A DNA stretch of 64,000 nt from an uncultured Christensenellaceae bacterium (GCA_910588465.1 CAJUOP010000006.1:36492-100491), one strand, 5' to 3'; positions 24,298 to 31,533 are shown, counted from the stretch's first letter. Numbers and translations: made by a program. Notes: a model not told the origin generated them from the sequence alone.

Positions 24298-25134
24298 ATG
24301 ACGGTTTTCGAATCCATTTGGAAATCTATGATATTAGGTACGGTGCAGGGACTCACGGAGTTCCTGCCCGTTTCGTCAAGCGGGCATTTGACGTTGATGC
24401 AGGAAATTTTGCGGTACGAGATCGCCGAGGGCGGAAAAATGTTCGTGAATATCCTGCTGCACTTCGGCACGCTGATCGCCGTGCTGTTCGTGTTCTGGCG
24501 GGATATCCTCGCGCTTTTCCGCAAGCCCTTTAAAACGCTGCTTATGCTGATTGTCGCCACCATTCCCGCGGGCGTCGTAGGATTGCTGTTAAACGACAAA
24601 ATAGGGGCGCTGTTCGAGCCCTCGCAAAACGCGCGCTGGCTGGCGTATCTTGCGATTTTTTTCGCGGTGACCGCGCTGATGCTGCTAATTACAGAGTATG
24701 TCGCCAAACGCCGGAAAAAGCACCGTCCGCTCGGCTGGGGGAACGCCGCGGCGATGGGCGTAATGCAGGCGTTCGCGCTCTTCCCGGGGATTTCGCGCAG
24801 CGGCTCCACCATTGCCGCGGGCGTGGTTTCGGGAGCCAAGACGGAGGACGTGGCGAAGTTTTCGTTTTTAATGAGTATTCCCGTAATACTGGGCAGCCTT
24901 GTGCTCGAACTGAAAGACGTGATATTTCCTGCCGAAGGCGTTTCGCTCGTGTTGGGCGCGGCGGAGATTTGGGGAATGCTCGCGGGGGTGGTCTGCTCCG
25001 CCGTCTCGGGACTGTTCGCCATTAAGGTAATGTTAAAGGTGATCGGAAAAGCCAACTACAAGTGGTTTTCGCTGTATCTGGTGATGCTGTCGCTCAGTTG
25101 CTTCTGGCTGGATATTTTGGGCGTTTTGGTATAA
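24298..25134 (+). CDS. uppP: Undecaprenyl-diphosphate phosphatase
   Basis: Integral membrane phosphatase (BacA family) that recycles the peptidoglycan carrier lipid undecaprenyl diphosphate and confers bacitracin resistance. It has 278 residues. The two active-site motifs are GTVQGLTEFLPVSSSGH at about 13-29 and FPGISRSGSTIAAG at about 162-175. There are about seven or eight membrane segments. A ribosome binding site AAAAGGAACGG lies upstream of the ATG. Complete, with no odd features. Confidence 0.97.
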   Translation: MTVFESIWKSMILGTVQGLTEFLPVSSSGHLTLMQEILRYEIAEGGKMFVNILLHFGTLIAVLFVFWRDILALFRKPFKTLLMLIVATIPAGVVGLLLNDKIGALFEPSQNARWLAYLAIFFAVTALMLLITEYVAKRRKKHRPLGWGNAAAMGVMQAFALFPGISRSGSTIAAGVVSGAKTEDVAKFSFLMSIPVILGSLVLELKDVIFPAEGVSLVLGAAEIWGMLAGVVCSAVSGLFAIKVMLKVIGKANYKWFSLYLVMLSLSCFWLDILGVLV

Positions 25135-25173
25135 TTTTGCTTTTGCTCCGCAAATTAAGGGCAGAGGTGAAGC

Positions 25174-25326
25174 ATGAAACTGCATTGCGGAGACAAATGT
25201 CCCAGAACGGGAACGTACAACGTAAAGAACAAAAAGGGGGCGGCGGTCAGCTCGATTTATATCGGCGAGGGCGAGAGTATGCCCCCCACGCAGTATTCCG
25301 ACTGTTATTACGAATGGGACGAATAA
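25174..25326 (+). CDS. 50-residue YjzC-like small protein
   Basis: A small protein of 50 residues starting MKLHCGDKCPRTGTYNV after a GCAGAGGTGA ribosome binding site. The pattern of a Lys/Gly/Pro-rich N-terminus with GxKCPxxGxY, a central beta stretch and then GEGESMPPTQ resembles the YjzC family, whose function is unknown. It has three Cys residues (5, 9 and 44). It ends in a terminator whose A-run begins at its stop codon. The resemblance is from memory of the family and has not been checked by search. Confidence 0.65.
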   Translation: MKLHCGDKCPRTGTYNVKNKKGAAVSSIYIGEGESMPPTQYSDCYYEWDE

Positions 25327-25330
25327 AAAA

Positions 25331-25357
25331 ACGGACGGGGTCCCCGTCCGTTTTTTT
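25331..25357 (+). terminator. Intrinsic terminator
   Basis: Perfect stem acggacgggg/ccccgtccgt with almost no loop, then a T7 run. It closes the uppP and small-protein unit. Confidence 0.9.
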
Positions 25358-25389
25358 ATAAATATTTTTGAAAAACGGCGGAAAAACCG

Positions 25390-25418
25390 TTGACAAACGC
25401 AGGGGAATTTGTTAAACT
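25390..25418 (+). promoter_or_regulatory. Promoter of the infC operon
   Basis: TTGACA at 25390-25395, a 17-base spacer and TAAACT at 25413-25418. Confidence 0.65.
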
Positions 25419-25576
25419 GTTACAGTCAAGCAGAGGTAACCCCTTCTCTCCGCGGCGCTTACGGTGCGCGGGTCGATAGTTTTTGGAAAGTTTGCGCGGA
25501 TTCTCCGCGGGATTTTAACGGAAATTTACGGGTTGCGCTTTGCGCGACCCGTTATTTTTTTGAGAGGTGAAAAGCA
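25419..25576 (+). promoter_or_regulatory. infC-rpmI-rplT leader with attenuator (L20 leader-like)
   Basis: About 150 bases of transcribed leader precede infC. It ends in an intrinsic terminator at 25528-25560: stem acgggttgcgc/gcgcgacccgt with one G-T pair, then ttattttttt. The infC ribosome binding site starts directly after it. This arrangement matches the Firmicutes L20 leader, in which ribosomal protein L20 binds the leader and promotes termination. Upstream GC-rich arms (for example ctccgcggcgctta and gcggattctccgcggg) could form the alternative structure. The exact L20-binding fold was not modelled. Confidence 0.65.
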
Positions 25577-26092
25577 ATTAAACCGCAAAATCAGATGAAT
25601 GGGGAAATCCGCGACCGCGAAATCAGAGTTATTTCGTCGTCGGGGGAGATGCTGGGGGTCATGTCGCCGAGAGAGGCGCTGCGCCTCGCGGAAGAGGAAA
25701 ATCTCGACCTTGTGAAAATTTCGCCCAATGCCGTTCCGCCCGTCTGCAAAATTATGGACTGGGGCAAATTCAAATTCGAACAGGCGAAAAAGGCGAAAGA
25801 AAACCGCAAGAATCAAAAAATCGTCGAGCTGAAAGAGGTTCAGCTTTCCATGACGATCGACGTGGGCGATTTAAACGTAAAGGCAAAGCAGGCGCGCAAA
25901 TTCCTGGAAGCGGGAAATAAGGTAAAGGTTTCCATTCGTCTCCGTGGCAGACAGATGGCGCACAGCTCGATCGCCAAGGACGTTATGACGGGCTTTTACG
26001 AATCGTTAAAGGACGTCGCGGCAATCGAAAAGCCCATGAACATGGAAGGCAGAAACATTATTATGATATTGGCGCCCGCCGCGAAAAAGTAA
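25577..26092 (+). CDS. infC: Translation initiation factor IF-3, AUU start
   Basis: Binds the 30S subunit and enforces start-codon fidelity. The gene very likely begins with ATT at 25577: the ribosome binding site AGAGGTGA at 25562-25569 is 7 bases from it but 25 bases from the first ATG at 25595, and the ATT start adds the family N-terminal residues KPQNQ before MNGEIRDREIRVI. This gives 171 residues. The linker helix and the C-terminal domain (KVKVSIRLRGRQMAHS near 115-130) are intact. AUU is the classic infC start used for autoregulation by IF-3 itself. It is followed by rpmI and rplT. Confidence 0.93.
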   Translation: MKPQNQMNGEIRDREIRVISSSGEMLGVMSPREALRLAEEENLDLVKISPNAVPPVCKIMDWGKFKFEQAKKAKENRKNQKIVELKEVQLSMTIDVGDLNVKAKQARKFLEAGNKVKVSIRLRGRQMAHSSIAKDVMTGFYESLKDVAAIEKPMNMEGRNIIMILAPAAKK

Positions 26093-26136
26093 GCGGGTTA
26101 AAATAAAAACGATTGTATAATTTGGAGGATAAAGGT

Positions 26137-26337
26137 ATGCCGAAACAGAAATCGCACAGCGGTTCCAAAAAACGCTTCTGGCTTACGGGCACCGGCAAGG
26201 TCAACAGACCCCACGGCGGCAAGAACCATAAAGCGGAAACCAAGAACAGAAAGAGAAAGAGAAATCTTCGTCAGACGACGCTCGTTTCCTCTGCGCAGGA
26301 AAACAACGTGAAGAAGATGATTCCTTACAAGGATTAA
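26137..26337 (+). CDS. rpmI: 50S ribosomal protein L35
   Basis: A 66-residue, very basic ribosomal protein with the L35 opening MPKQKSHSGSKKRF and central NRPHGGKNHKAETKNRKRKR. The ATG at 26137 follows TTGGAGGATAAAG; an in-frame ATG at 26113 lies upstream of that ribosome binding site and is not used. It lies between infC and rplT in the standard operon. Confidence 0.97.
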   Translation: MPKQKSHSGSKKRFWLTGTGKVNRPHGGKNHKAETKNRKRKRNLRQTTLVSSAQENNVKKMIPYKD

Positions 26338-26349
26338 CGGGAGGGTGAT

Positions 26350-26700
26350 ATGCGTATTAAAAGAGGCGTAAACGCAATTAAAAAACGCAGAAAGATTTTT
26401 AAGCTTTCTAAGGGCTATTTCGGAAACAAGAGCAAAAACTACCGCATCGCGAGAGAAGCGGTGATGAAGTCCCTCAACTATGCCTACGTCGGCAGAAAGT
26501 TGAGAAAGCGCGATATGCGCAGTCTTTGGATCGCCCGTATCAACGCAGGCGCGCGCGAGAACGGACTTTCCTATTCCAGACTCATGCACGGCTTAAAGGT
26601 TGCGGGGATCGAGCTGAACCGCAAGGTGCTTGCCGACCTCGCCGTATCGGATGCGAAGGCGTTTGCCGAGATCTGCGAAAAGGCGAAAGCCGCAATTTAA
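26350..26700 (+). CDS. rplT: 50S ribosomal protein L20
   Basis: Large-subunit assembly protein and the probable autoregulator of this operon through the infC leader. It has 116 residues and the usual family sequence, including KRGVNAIKKRRKIFKLSKGY at the N-terminus and LWIARINAGARENGLSYS at about 62-79. The ribosome binding site GGGAGG is close to the ATG. It is followed by a terminator. Confidence 0.98.
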   Translation: MRIKRGVNAIKKRRKIFKLSKGYFGNKSKNYRIAREAVMKSLNYAYVGRKLRKRDMRSLWIARINAGARENGLSYSRLMHGLKVAGIELNRKVLADLAVSDAKAFAEICEKAKAAI

Positions 26701-26713
26701 CAAAAAGAAAGAC

Positions 26714-26738
26714 AAGCCTTTTAATAAAAGGCTTTTTT
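26714..26738 (+). terminator. Intrinsic terminator after rplT
   Basis: Stem aagcctttt/aaaaggctt with a three-base loop, then TTTTTTC. It ends about nine bases before the next start codon. Confidence 0.8.
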
Positions 26739-26747
26739 CTCATTAAA

Positions 26748-27479
26748 ATGGTTATCGTATCGAAAAACAATCCGCTCGTAAAAGAACTTGCCGCGTTGAA
26801 AGAGAAAAAGTTCCGCAAGGAAAGGGGCGCCTTTCTCGTCGAGGGCGAGAAGATGGTGCGCGAATGTCTGAAAAGCGGGTTAGCCGTTTCGCGGGTGATT
26901 GCGCGCGAAGATTACCGCGGGGAGATCGTCCCCGATGCCGTGCTCGGGCAGGATGCGTTTAAGGCGGTCTGCGACGAAAAGACTCCTCAGCGGCTTTTGG
27001 CGGAGGTGAAGCTCCCGCAGACGGAATTGCGGGCGCCGCAGGCTTCCTGTCTGCTGCTCGACGGCGTCTCCGACCCCGCCAACGTGGGCGCGATCGTGCG
27101 GACCGCGGTTGCCGCGGGCTATCGGGAGATTTATTGCGTTTCCTGTGCGGACCCGTATTCGCCCAAGAGCGTGCGGGCAAGCATGAGCGGCGTGTTTTTC
27201 GCAACGGTCATGCAGGGCTCCCGCGAGGAGGCGTTGCGTTCGCTTGCGGGCGTTCCGCTGATCGCGGCGGACATGAACGGCGAAAACGCGTTTGCGTTCT
27301 CCGCGCCGCCAAAATTCGCGCTTTGCATCGGGAACGAAGGGAACGGACTTTCGCAGCAGGTCTCGGAAAGGGCGGCTTACACCGTAAAAATTCCCATGGG
27401 CGAGCATACCGAAAGCTTAAACGCGGCGGTCTCCGCGGGGATTTTGATGTACTTATTAAAAAAGAATTTGTTTTGTTAG
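26748..27479 (+). CDS. SpoU/TrmH-family RNA 2'-O-methyltransferase
   Basis: A 243-residue SPOUT-class methyltransferase that probably methylates ribose 2'-OH in rRNA or tRNA using S-adenosylmethionine. The N-terminal substrate-binding domain starts KNNPLVKELAALKEKKFRK and GAFLVEGEKMVRE. The catalytic trefoil-knot motifs are DPANVGAIVRTAVAAG at about 108-123, IGNEGNGLS at about 193-201 and IPMGEHTESLNAAVSAGILM at about 216-235. The exact target nucleotide is not inferable. The ATG follows the rplT terminator closely and has no clear ribosome binding site. The infC-rpmI-rplT-methyltransferase order is common in Clostridia. Confidence 0.92.
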   Translation: MVIVSKNNPLVKELAALKEKKFRKERGAFLVEGEKMVRECLKSGLAVSRVIAREDYRGEIVPDAVLGQDAFKAVCDEKTPQRLLAEVKLPQTELRAPQASCLLLDGVSDPANVGAIVRTAVAAGYREIYCVSCADPYSPKSVRASMSGVFFATVMQGSREEALRSLAGVPLIAADMNGENAFAFSAPPKFALCIGNEGNGLSQQVSERAAYTVKIPMGEHTESLNAAVSAGILMYLLKKNLFC

Positions 27480-27489
27480 GAGGTGACCC

Positions 27490-28230
27490 ATGTCGGGACA
27501 CAGCAAATGGCATAATATTCAGGCGAAAAAGGGCAAGGCGGACGCGGCAAGGGGTAAGATATTCACTAAGCTCGGAAGAGAGCTCGCCGTGGCGGCAAAG
27601 GGCAACCCCAACCCTTCCACCAACAGCAAGCTTGCCGACGTGATTGCAAAGGCGAAGGCGGCGAATATGCCCAACGACAACATCGAGCGCTCCATTAAAA
27701 AGGCGGCGGGCGAAGTGGGCGACAAGGACTATAAGGAGCTCGTTTACGAGGGCTACGGCGTTGCGGGATCGGCGTTGATCATCTCTACGCTGACGGACAA
27801 CAACAACCGCACCGCGGGCGACGTGCGCGCCATTATGACCAAGCACGGCGGTTCCTTGGGCACCACGGGCAGCGTTTCTTATATGTTCGAGCATAAGGGG
27901 CTTATCGTGGTGGAACGCACGCCTGCGCTTTCGGAGGACGAGATGACCGATTACGCCATCGAGGCGGGCGCGGACGACGTTGTGACCGAGGAAGACGTGT
28001 TCGAAATTTACACCTCCGTTTCCGCGTTTTCGGAAGCGAGAAAGTTTTTGGAGGGAAAGGGGCTTATCTTCTTGCAGGCGGAGCTCACCATGATCCCGCA
28101 GAGCAAAATCACACTTCCCGAGGATAAGCTGGAAACGTTTAAAAAGATGCTCGATAAATTAGAGGAGAACGACGACGTGCAGAATATCTATCACAACGTC
28201 GAGCTTCCCGAAGAGGATGAGGAAGAGTAA
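27490..28230 (+). CDS. YebC/PmpR-family protein
   Basis: A 246-residue conserved bacterial protein of the YebC/PmpR family, long listed as a transcriptional regulator and more recently linked to relief of ribosome stalling. It begins with the family signature MSGHSKWHNIQAKKGKADAA and continues with GRELAVAAKGNPNPSTN. The acidic tail ends in Glu residues. AGGAGGTGA precedes the ATG. It is followed by a terminator, and probably co-transcribed with the methyltransferase gene ten bases upstream. Confidence 0.95.
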   Translation: MSGHSKWHNIQAKKGKADAARGKIFTKLGRELAVAAKGNPNPSTNSKLADVIAKAKAANMPNDNIERSIKKAAGEVGDKDYKELVYEGYGVAGSALIISTLTDNNNRTAGDVRAIMTKHGGSLGTTGSVSYMFEHKGLIVVERTPALSEDEMTDYAIEAGADDVVTEEDVFEIYTSVSAFSEARKFLEGKGLIFLQAELTMIPQSKITLPEDKLETFKKMLDKLEENDDVQNIYHNVELPEEDEEE

Positions 28231-28260
28231 TCCGCGCCCGACGCGCGGAGCAAAAAGAAC

Positions 28261-28293
28261 GCAGGAAACGAAAGCCGTTTCCTGCGCTTTTTT
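28261..28293 (+). terminator. Intrinsic terminator after yebC
   Basis: Perfect 10-bp stem gcaggaaacg/cgtttcctgc, then GCTTTTTT. Confidence 0.85.
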
Positions 28294-28315
28294 ATAAATT
28301 GTGCCGTAAGCCCGC

Positions 28316-28792
28316 TCAGTTCTTGTCGTCCGTTCTGCCCAGCAGATAGTCCGCGCTTACGTTGAAATACTCCGCCAGCGCTTTTAAATAATCGAGCGAG
28401 GGCAGCGTGCCCTTTGCAAACCATTCCGAAAACGAATTGTTCGCAAAGGGCATGACCGCGGCGATTTCCGGAAGCGTCTTGTTTGCTTTGTCCTTCAGTT
28501 CGATCACTCGCTGCTCAAAGGTTTTGGGCGTTTCGGACTTATAAAAGCTGTGCTCGTCGCTTTCCGCAAGCAGGTAGGCGAGTGATACGTTTTCATGGTC
28601 GGCTATTTTGATCAGCGAGCGAAGCGCGGGAACGATCCCGTAAATCGTTGCCCGCGTGATCACGTCCCTGCTTACGCCGACGGCTTTGGCATAGCCCGCA
28701 TTGTTGCTTTCGGCGTCGGACATGAACTCTTTTAACCGCGCTTGAAATTTGGCGGAAACGCGCGTTTCCGCTTCTTTGGGTATTTTCGGCAT
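28316..28792 (-). CDS. Regulator with two XRE-type helix-turn-helix domains
   Basis: A 158-residue protein with two Cro/CI-like units in one chain. The first, at about residues 17-75, runs from FQARLKEFM through YAKAVGVSRDVITRATIYG to SLAYLLAESD. The second, at about 90-155, runs through LPEIAAVMPFANNSFSEWFA to VSADYLLGRTD. Both end with the same S-x-x-Y-L-L-x-x-[ST]-D pattern, so the architecture is an internal duplication. The ribosome binding site on the minus strand is CGGAGG, twelve bases from the ATG. It is divergent from a 68-residue gene; the shared region has a repeated ATCATATAAC, a candidate operator. Confidence 0.8.
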   Translation of the reverse strand: MPKIPKEAETRVSAKFQARLKEFMSDAESNNAGYAKAVGVSRDVITRATIYGIVPALRSLIKIADHENVSLAYLLAESDEHSFYKSETPKTFEQRVIELKDKANKTLPEIAAVMPFANNSFSEWFAKGTLPSLDYLKALAEYFNVSADYLLGRTDDKN

Positions 28793-28830
28793 AATACGAC
28801 AAAACCTCCGTTGTTTCTACAATAATTTTA

Positions 28831-28897
28831 ATCATATAACCAGCATTATGATTCCATAAAATGTTATAATAAAATTCGGTAAAAATTATCATATAAC
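28831..28897 (+). promoter_or_regulatory. Divergent promoter region with ATCATATAAC repeats
   Basis: ATCATATAAC occurs at 28831-28840 and 28888-28897, a 57-base offset, bracketing an extended -10 promoter (TG-T-TATAAT, -10 at 28865-28870). No good -35 box is seen. The repeats are candidate binding sites for the divergent double-HTH regulator. Confidence 0.55.
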
Positions 28898-28928
28898 GCG
28901 ATATATGAAATACTGAGGAGAATTTTAA

Positions 28929-29135
28929 ATGGCAACGAAAGATAATTCGGTATCGGAACGGGTCATGGCGGAGGCAAGCGGAGAAAATCCGTTTACGCCG
29001 TGCGAGCTTTTGCAGGAGATCGAGCCGCTGCTGCACACCTATTTTTTAGGGAATTTCGGTTGGAACGGAGGCGCGCTGATCGGAGTATTTCCCAACGGTC
29101 AGGAATTTAGAATCTCCGTGGAAGAAATCGTGTAA
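28929..29135 (+). CDS. 68-residue protein of unknown function
   Basis: Not recognised. It starts MATKDNSVSERVMAEASGEN with a CTGAGGAGAA ribosome binding site and ends with a beta-rich segment, GALIGVFPNGQEFRISVEEI. It has one Cys, no membrane segment and no signal peptide. It is divergent from the double-HTH regulator and followed 34 bases later by a BrkB-like membrane protein gene. The C-terminal FPNGxxFRISVEE loosely resembles the end of the 44-residue protein at 13682. No function is proposed. Confidence 0.7.
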   Translation: MATKDNSVSERVMAEASGENPFTPCELLQEIEPLLHTYFLGNFGWNGGALIGVFPNGQEFRISVEEIV

Positions 29136-29169
29136 ATACAAATGAAAAAGAACGCGCATACTGCCGATT

Positions 29170-29982
29170 ATGGAAGGGTCGAAGCGGGACGGATTTTCGG
29201 TACGGGCGTTAAAAAAGGGCAGGGCGGCGTATGCTGTTCTGGCGGATTACCGCTATACGACGGTAGCGGGAACGCTTGTGTTTTTTCTTATCATGTCGCT
29301 CGTTCCCTTTTTGTTCTGGCTTACCTTTCTGTTCGGAAAGGCGGGTCTTAACGGAATTTCCGAACTTGAGCTTTTCGGCTGGGCGGAGGATCTGCTCGCC
29401 TATCTGGGCACACATGCGGAGGGTGCAAGCTCGGAGGCGAGCGTGTTTTTTCTCGGTACAACGCTTTGGTCGAGCACGGGATTTTTTTATCACCTGCGCC
29501 GCAGCGGAGAAATTATTTACGGCTTCGGACGAAAGAAAGAGGGGTGGCGGGTGCGCCTTGCGGCGGCGCTGCTCACGGCGGGCGTGCTGGTGTATTTTGC
29601 CGCGGCGGGCGCTCTGCTGTTCGGCGTGAATTACGTAGTGCGTTCTCTGCCCGTGTGGTATTCCTATCCCGCCGTGTATTCGCTGGTGCTCATTCTCTGC
29701 TTTTTTACGGCATGGATCTTGAACGCCTACGTCTGTCCGTACCGCGCGGAGGGCGGCGATACAGCGCGGGGCAGCTTTTACACGGCGATCGCCTGGCTCG
29801 TCGCTTCGGTCGCATTTTCGGTCTATCTGCAATTTTCAAACAGCGAACGGCTGTACGGCGCGCTCTCGCTCGTCATCGTATTTTTGCTGTGGCTGTATTG
29901 GATGATGATCTGTTTTACGGCGGGCGTCATCTATAATCACCGCCGTATGGAAATGCGAGGGCGCAGGCACAAAACGTTTTGA
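29170..29982 (+). CDS. YihY/BrkB-family membrane protein
   Basis: A 270-residue integral membrane protein with about six hydrophobic segments (near residues 30-52, 92-110, 125-150, 160-185, 197-212 and 225-250), matching the YihY/BrkB family. Old annotations call the family ribonuclease BN, which is wrong for most members; the true function is unclear and probably envelope-related. There is no strong ribosome binding site before the ATG, so translation may be weak or coupled to the preceding gene. The family call rests on topology and segments such as VASVAFSVYLQFSNSERLYG. Confidence 0.75.
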   Translation: MEGSKRDGFSVRALKKGRAAYAVLADYRYTTVAGTLVFFLIMSLVPFLFWLTFLFGKAGLNGISELELFGWAEDLLAYLGTHAEGASSEASVFFLGTTLWSSTGFFYHLRRSGEIIYGFGRKKEGWRVRLAAALLTAGVLVYFAAAGALLFGVNYVVRSLPVWYSYPAVYSLVLILCFFTAWILNAYVCPYRAEGGDTARGSFYTAIAWLVASVAFSVYLQFSNSERLYGALSLVIVFLLWLYWMMICFTAGVIYNHRRMEMRGRRHKTF

Positions 29983-29991
29983 CGGGCGGGC

Positions 29992-30020
29992 TTGACAAAC
30001 GCCCGTATCCGTTGTATAAT
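29992..30020 (+). promoter_or_regulatory. Consensus promoter giving a leaderless transcript
   Basis: TTGACA at 29992-29997, exactly 17 bases, then TATAAT at 30015-30020. The expected transcription start, seven bases after the -10 box, is 30027, the A of the next gene's ATG. It overlaps the 3' end region of the upstream gene. Confidence 0.8.
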
Positions 30021-30026
30021 ACGATT

Positions 30027-30893
30027 ATGACGCAAACTAAATTCGACTTGGCGATCGTGGGCGGAGGGATCGCGGGATATACCGCCGCGCTCGTTTCGGA
30101 AAGCTTAAAATTAAATTACGTTTGGCTGGGCGAAGAGCGGTTCGGAAGGAAGCTGCTCTCCGCCGAATACGTGCGGAATTATCCCGCGGTCACGGGGAGC
30201 GGAGCGGACTTTGCCGCCGCGCTTTCGGCGCAGGCGGAAAAAGAGAACGTGCGGTTTACGCCCGCCCGCATCGGCGGCATTTTTGCGGCGGGCGGGGAAT
30301 TCCTTCTCTCGTGCGGGCAGGAGGCGTATTCCGCTCGCGCGGTGATATTGGCGACGGGCGTGGAGCTGCGGGGCAGCGTAAAGGGCGAAAGCGAATTTTT
30401 GGGCAAAGGCGTAAGCTATTGCGCCGTGTGCGACGGCGCGCTCTACCGCGGGAAGCGCGTTGCGGTGTTTTTATACGACGCGAAATATGCGGAGGAAGTG
30501 GAATATCTGGCGGGCTTTGCGGCGAGGATAGACTGTTTCTGCCTCTGTCCCGCGCCCGATTTTAAGGCGGAGAACGTCTTTTCCTTGTCGGAGAGACCGT
30601 TGGAAGTAACGGGCGCCGAACGCGTGCGCGCGGTACGCACGGCGGAAGGGGAGGTTTCTGCGGACGGCGTGTTTGTTCTGAAAAATTCCACGCCGCCCTC
30701 CGCGCTTGTCGGCGGGCTGCAAACGGAAGGCGGTCACGTGAAAGTTGCGCGCGACGGCTCTACCAACTTAAAGGGGCTGTTTGCCGCGGGCGACGTTACG
30801 GGGAAGCCCTATCAGTACGTGAAAGCGGCGGGCGAGGGCTGTACGGCGGCATATTCCGCATCCGCCTATTTAAAAACGCTTGCAAAAGCTTGA
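30027..30893 (+). CDS. Thioredoxin-reductase-like flavoprotein lacking the NADPH motif
   Basis: A 288-residue FAD protein of the thioredoxin reductase type. The FAD-binding VGGGIAGYTAA is at about residues 11-21. The redox-active CAVC is near 132-135 (YCAVCDGALYRGK). The C-terminal FAD element GLFAAGDVTGKPYQYVKAAG is at about 250-269. The second dinucleotide site, usually GGGDSA after KKVAVV, is replaced by KRVAVFLYDAKYAEEVEYL, so the NADPH-binding Gly motif is missing. In Clostridia, such NADPH-motif-less enzymes include the ferredoxin-dependent FFTR group, so a non-NADPH donor is plausible. The ATG is the first possible start and sits at the transcription start. Confidence 0.85.
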   Translation: MTQTKFDLAIVGGGIAGYTAALVSESLKLNYVWLGEERFGRKLLSAEYVRNYPAVTGSGADFAAALSAQAEKENVRFTPARIGGIFAAGGEFLLSCGQEAYSARAVILATGVELRGSVKGESEFLGKGVSYCAVCDGALYRGKRVAVFLYDAKYAEEVEYLAGFAARIDCFCLCPAPDFKAENVFSLSERPLEVTGAERVRAVRTAEGEVSADGVFVLKNSTPPSALVGGLQTEGGHVKVARDGSTNLKGLFAAGDVTGKPYQYVKAAGEGCTAAYSASAYLKTLAKA

Positions 30894-30940
30894 ACTTTCT
30901 GCTACAATATAGCAAGTAGATCGTTTGCGGGGGGGAACAT

Positions 30941-31501
30941 ATGACGCTGAAACAGCTTCAACGTTATCTCGAAACGGAAAAGTGGCGCGAAACCGCCAAG
31001 CGCGGCGCCGACGTATGCGGAAGCTACGCCCGTTGCGCCTATTGCAACCGTTACGACGAATATCCCTGCGCCGAAGCGTATCGGCGCTATTTTGCCGATC
31101 CTTCGCGCGAAGAGAGCGATTTTGCCCTGCCCGAGCCGCCCGTGCGGCGGACGTTCGGAACGGAGAGCGTGGAGGAGAATTCCGCGCCCCGCGAAGAGAA
31201 AAAGGTTGAAAATAAAATTCCCGTGCGCGAAAGCGCAATTCCCGCGCGGCACGAGCATAGAATAAACGAGGGGATTCCCGTTACGCGGCTGGTAAGAAAA
31301 CCGCGGGAGAACGCGGAGCCTCTTCCCGAGGCGGTACAGGCGGCGCCCTTGCAGGCGGAGCCGCTCAAAACGGAGCCGCAGGAAGAGCCCGAGGCGAAAG
31401 CAACGCGCGCGGGCGTGATCAGGCGCGGAAGGGGCGGCGCGGACAATACGCGCGTTTTGGTAATTTATAAAAAGGGAAATTACGGCGAAGCCGAATTTTA
31501 A
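30941..31501 (+). CDS. Unknown protein with Cys cluster and disordered middle
   Basis: Not recognised. It has 186 residues. The first 60 or so are ordered-looking with four cysteines, C-x5-C-x2-C-x7-C at about 27-44 (CGSYARCAYCNRYDEYPC), a possible metal or redox site. Residues 65-165 are Pro/Glu/Arg-rich and probably disordered. The end, NTRVLVIYKKGNYGEAEF, looks structured again. A G7 run lies five bases before the ATG where a ribosome binding site should be. It is between the flavoprotein and a CNNM-type protein, without overlap. Confidence 0.7.
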   Translation: MTLKQLQRYLETEKWRETAKRGADVCGSYARCAYCNRYDEYPCAEAYRRYFADPSREESDFALPEPPVRRTFGTESVEENSAPREEKKVENKIPVRESAIPARHEHRINEGIPVTRLVRKPRENAEPLPEAVQAAPLQAEPLKTEPQEEPEAKATRAGVIRRGRGGADNTRVLVIYKKGNYGEAEF

Positions 31502-31533
31502 TATTTTATCAACGGAGGTTTTTTTATTTTTTT

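Noticed and set aside
24213..25055. 280-residue minus-strand frame opposite uppP
   Set aside because: Ser/Thr/Pro-rich antisense translation; uppP motifs are intact on the plus strand.
25595..25597. ATG at 25595 as the infC start
   Set aside because: It lies 25 bases from the ribosome binding site, and family alignment expects the residues encoded between the ATT and this ATG.
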